DNA from: Acheta domesticus
Lineage: Eukaryota; Arthropoda; Insecta; Orthoptera; Gryllidae
Assembly: GCA_031308135.1 (NCBI GenBank)
Contig: JAHLJT010009436.1
Span: 120,374,608 to 120,438,607 of the forward strand
Direction of reading: 5' to 3'
Length of the DNA stretch: 64,000 nucleotides
The position numbers and the translations under genes were made by a program. Each line of letters begins with the position of its first letter. Within the stretch, counting starts at the first letter, position 1. Below are positions 61,981 to 64,000 of this stretch, in pieces. The notes beneath the pieces were generated by a model. It did not search any database, was not told the origin of the DNA, and saw only the letters and a program-made list of their open reading frames with translations.

Positions 61981-63320
61981 AGGCAGGCGCAGGCGTCTTT
62001 CGATTTTCTTTTACCCGGCAATTCTCCAAGAATCTAAAGAAACTTCGAATTTCGTGAGCAGAGTCTAAAAATAAGCAATCAATTTAAAGATAACCTGAAC
62101 GGTTCTGAAGTGCTAATTCCCTCCACGTTATTTCTTACAAAGTTAAATATAGAGGTAGAATCTTACTCCACTGAAGGAGATTGAAATTCGCTGCGAACTT
62201 CGCCTCTGAAGAAGTTAAAAATTGAAGTTGAGACTTTTCTAAGTAAAGGAAGTGTTTCTTGTCATTAAACTCAATTTACAGACAATACTTCAATCAAAGA
62301 AATTATTTTAATTAAAAGAATAATATTGATCTGATCTGAAGAGCTTTAGAAGTATTCCCCTAGGCTCTGTTTGAATTGCGTTGCAAGTGCAGTAAGGACG
62401 AGATAATATTATATTACAAAGCATAAGCAATAACCATTTTATGTCAAAAAGAAACAGCAATATCCATAGTATTTCGCTATATCAGTTACTACAGCGGTTT
62501 TGACCTAGTAAAAGTCCTTCCTTCAAACCTGATTCGCGCTGGCAGTGTTGGCTCACGTACCTATGACACATTTCTCCCACTCTCCACATGTTGCTGAAAA
62601 CAGGATTTTCGATCGTTACGTTCGTATTTTCCGCTTAGTCGGACAAACTTAATGAACATTCGCGCATGTCCTGTCGATAACCCGATGAACTATGACCACC
62701 AGCGCGCCAATGCCATTATTTCCAATCGCCGTTGTCACCAGGGAACAGTCCAAGAAACAAATCAATCACGGTTCTGCGACAGCCGATAGTATTTCGCCCT
62801 GCACCCACAGTGACCATAATTCGTCGTTCAAACTCGTTTCATCAGAACCGAGAGTCTGCGGCCAGTGAAGCCCCTTGTGGCAAAATAAATATTAGCAGAA
62901 CTATTTTGAATACTTGCCACGAATGAGACTAACAAGCCATTCTCATACAACACGTAGGTTTGTTGGGGTGCTAAAATTGCAAAGTAACATTTGGAGTGGA
63001 ACGTGCACTGGTTAAACGGCATCATCCTTCTTACGTTAATATAATTTCATTACATTTAAATACTTTCAAACAAAATGCATTATATAAATTAAATAATGGA
63101 GGAGGCAACAAAACAAATCGAGAAAATACTTAAGAGTGCAATATTTATGCAGAAAGGTACAGTAAAACATCAATATTGCTACATTAATTTCATTGTAAGC
63201 CAAGGAAATATCAACAGTTCCAATTGTTGCGACGTCCGAAATAAAAATATGAAATTGCACAAGACATGTACAATCATAACAAGAAAGAACTGTGTTTGCG
63301 ATGTGCTAAACCGAGAACGT
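61981..63320. other. AT-rich DNA, nothing recognised
   Basis: No gene, RNA or element recognised. Confidence 0.4.
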
Positions 63321-63700
63321 GAAGAGACGCCACCTGCTCCCTTACGTAGCGCAGTACTAGCGCTGCAACCGCAGCGTGGGGGCGCACAGAGTGCTGCACG
63401 CATACGCGCCTGCCGGACGACCTGCGGCGGCAACGACGGCGTCGGATGGCGCAATGGCGGGCGGTCTGTGCGGAGGGCGCACTGAGGGCGATCGAGGTAA
63501 TTACGGCGACGGCAGGCAGCGCGCGAGGGGCCTCGTTTCGGGTTGAAAACGAGCAGGTGGGCGTCACAAAGTGGCCGCAGCCAGCGCCGCCGCGCCCGCC
63601 CTTCGGTGGAGGCGCTCGAGTGGCGCGAACGAGAGACAGCCTGGCGCAGGCCTTCGGGGCGCCGAGCGCGGCCCACGCTACACTAACAGAGGGCGGGCGA
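63321..63700. other. CpG-rich island
   Basis: GC-rich block with overlapping low-complexity frames on both strands; nothing further recognised to the window end at 64000. Confidence 0.5.
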
Positions 63701-64000
63701 ATTCTAGATTCTGAAAGTAATATCTCGTTGTGTTTACAATACTACGCCTGGTGTAAAGTGCAACAGGCAGAAGACAGATCAAATGATTGGAAAGGTCTGT
63801 CTCGAGGGGTCAATTACCACACACTAATTTGTTGGTAGTGTGTAGGAATTCAATCAAGGAAATTTTGAGGAACAAACAAAACATAAGCACAAAAAAGATA
63901 AATGAGATAAAGAAAATATTAAAAGAAGAGGCATGAAATTGTGAGTAAAAGGAAGCACGTTGTAAAGGAATACAAATGACTGGGGTTGAAAATAGCTAAA

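Overview
This window is eukaryotic, almost certainly insect, nuclear DNA. The evidence is one spliced exon of a furin-type proprotein convertase (minus strand, 9021-9125), an R4/Dong-type non-LTR retrotransposon fragment, tRNA-derived SINEs, a mariner-like relic and a Ty3/gypsy-type LTR retrotransposon. AT-rich, gene-poor DNA is broken by many short, very GC- and CpG-rich islands that carry no credible protein. This looks like a large, repeat-filled insect genome (possibly a hemimetabolous insect), but the species cannot be named from sequence alone. Most open frames are shadows of the GC islands or chance frames.

Layout. 1-2017: CpG island, then a 5'-truncated R4/Dong-like element and a tRNA-derived SINE, each bounded by (ATT)n microsatellite. 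2018-9020: AT-rich DNA with islands near 3.4, 4.4, 5.5 and 7.8 kb. 9021-9125: the furin exon, with a good acceptor and donor. 9779-10235: microsatellite and mariner-like relic. 10322-13203: two oppositely oriented copies of an unclassified dispersed repeat around a CpG island. 11305-25500 is then repeated almost base for base at 26501-46764, the two being separated by exactly 1000 N. The ends of the two copies behave like unmerged overlapping contig ends (two haplotypes) rather than a biological tandem duplication.

The second copy differs from the first mainly by a complete 6.2 kb LTR retrotransposon (34157-40312) with a 4-bp target duplication (gtag). The first copy keeps the empty site at 19080-19083. 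The two LTRs look identical except for homopolymer lengths, yet gag is frameshifted and pol is cut from mid-RT to an integrase remnant. It is therefore a young, non-autonomous element that must have been mobilised by proteins made elsewhere. The first copy has its own private change, a 114-bp tandem duplication at 13897-14124.

46765-64000 is single-copy AT-rich DNA with a second SINE family (55366-55630, 10-bp target duplications), several perfect hairpins, a nested inverted repeat (55923-56094) and CpG islands near 54.9, 57.6, 58.7, 60.4, 61.7 and 63.5 kb. If the furin exon is genuine, transcription runs right to left and most of the window to its right would be upstream intron or 5' flank of that gene. 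No other exon of that gene was found.
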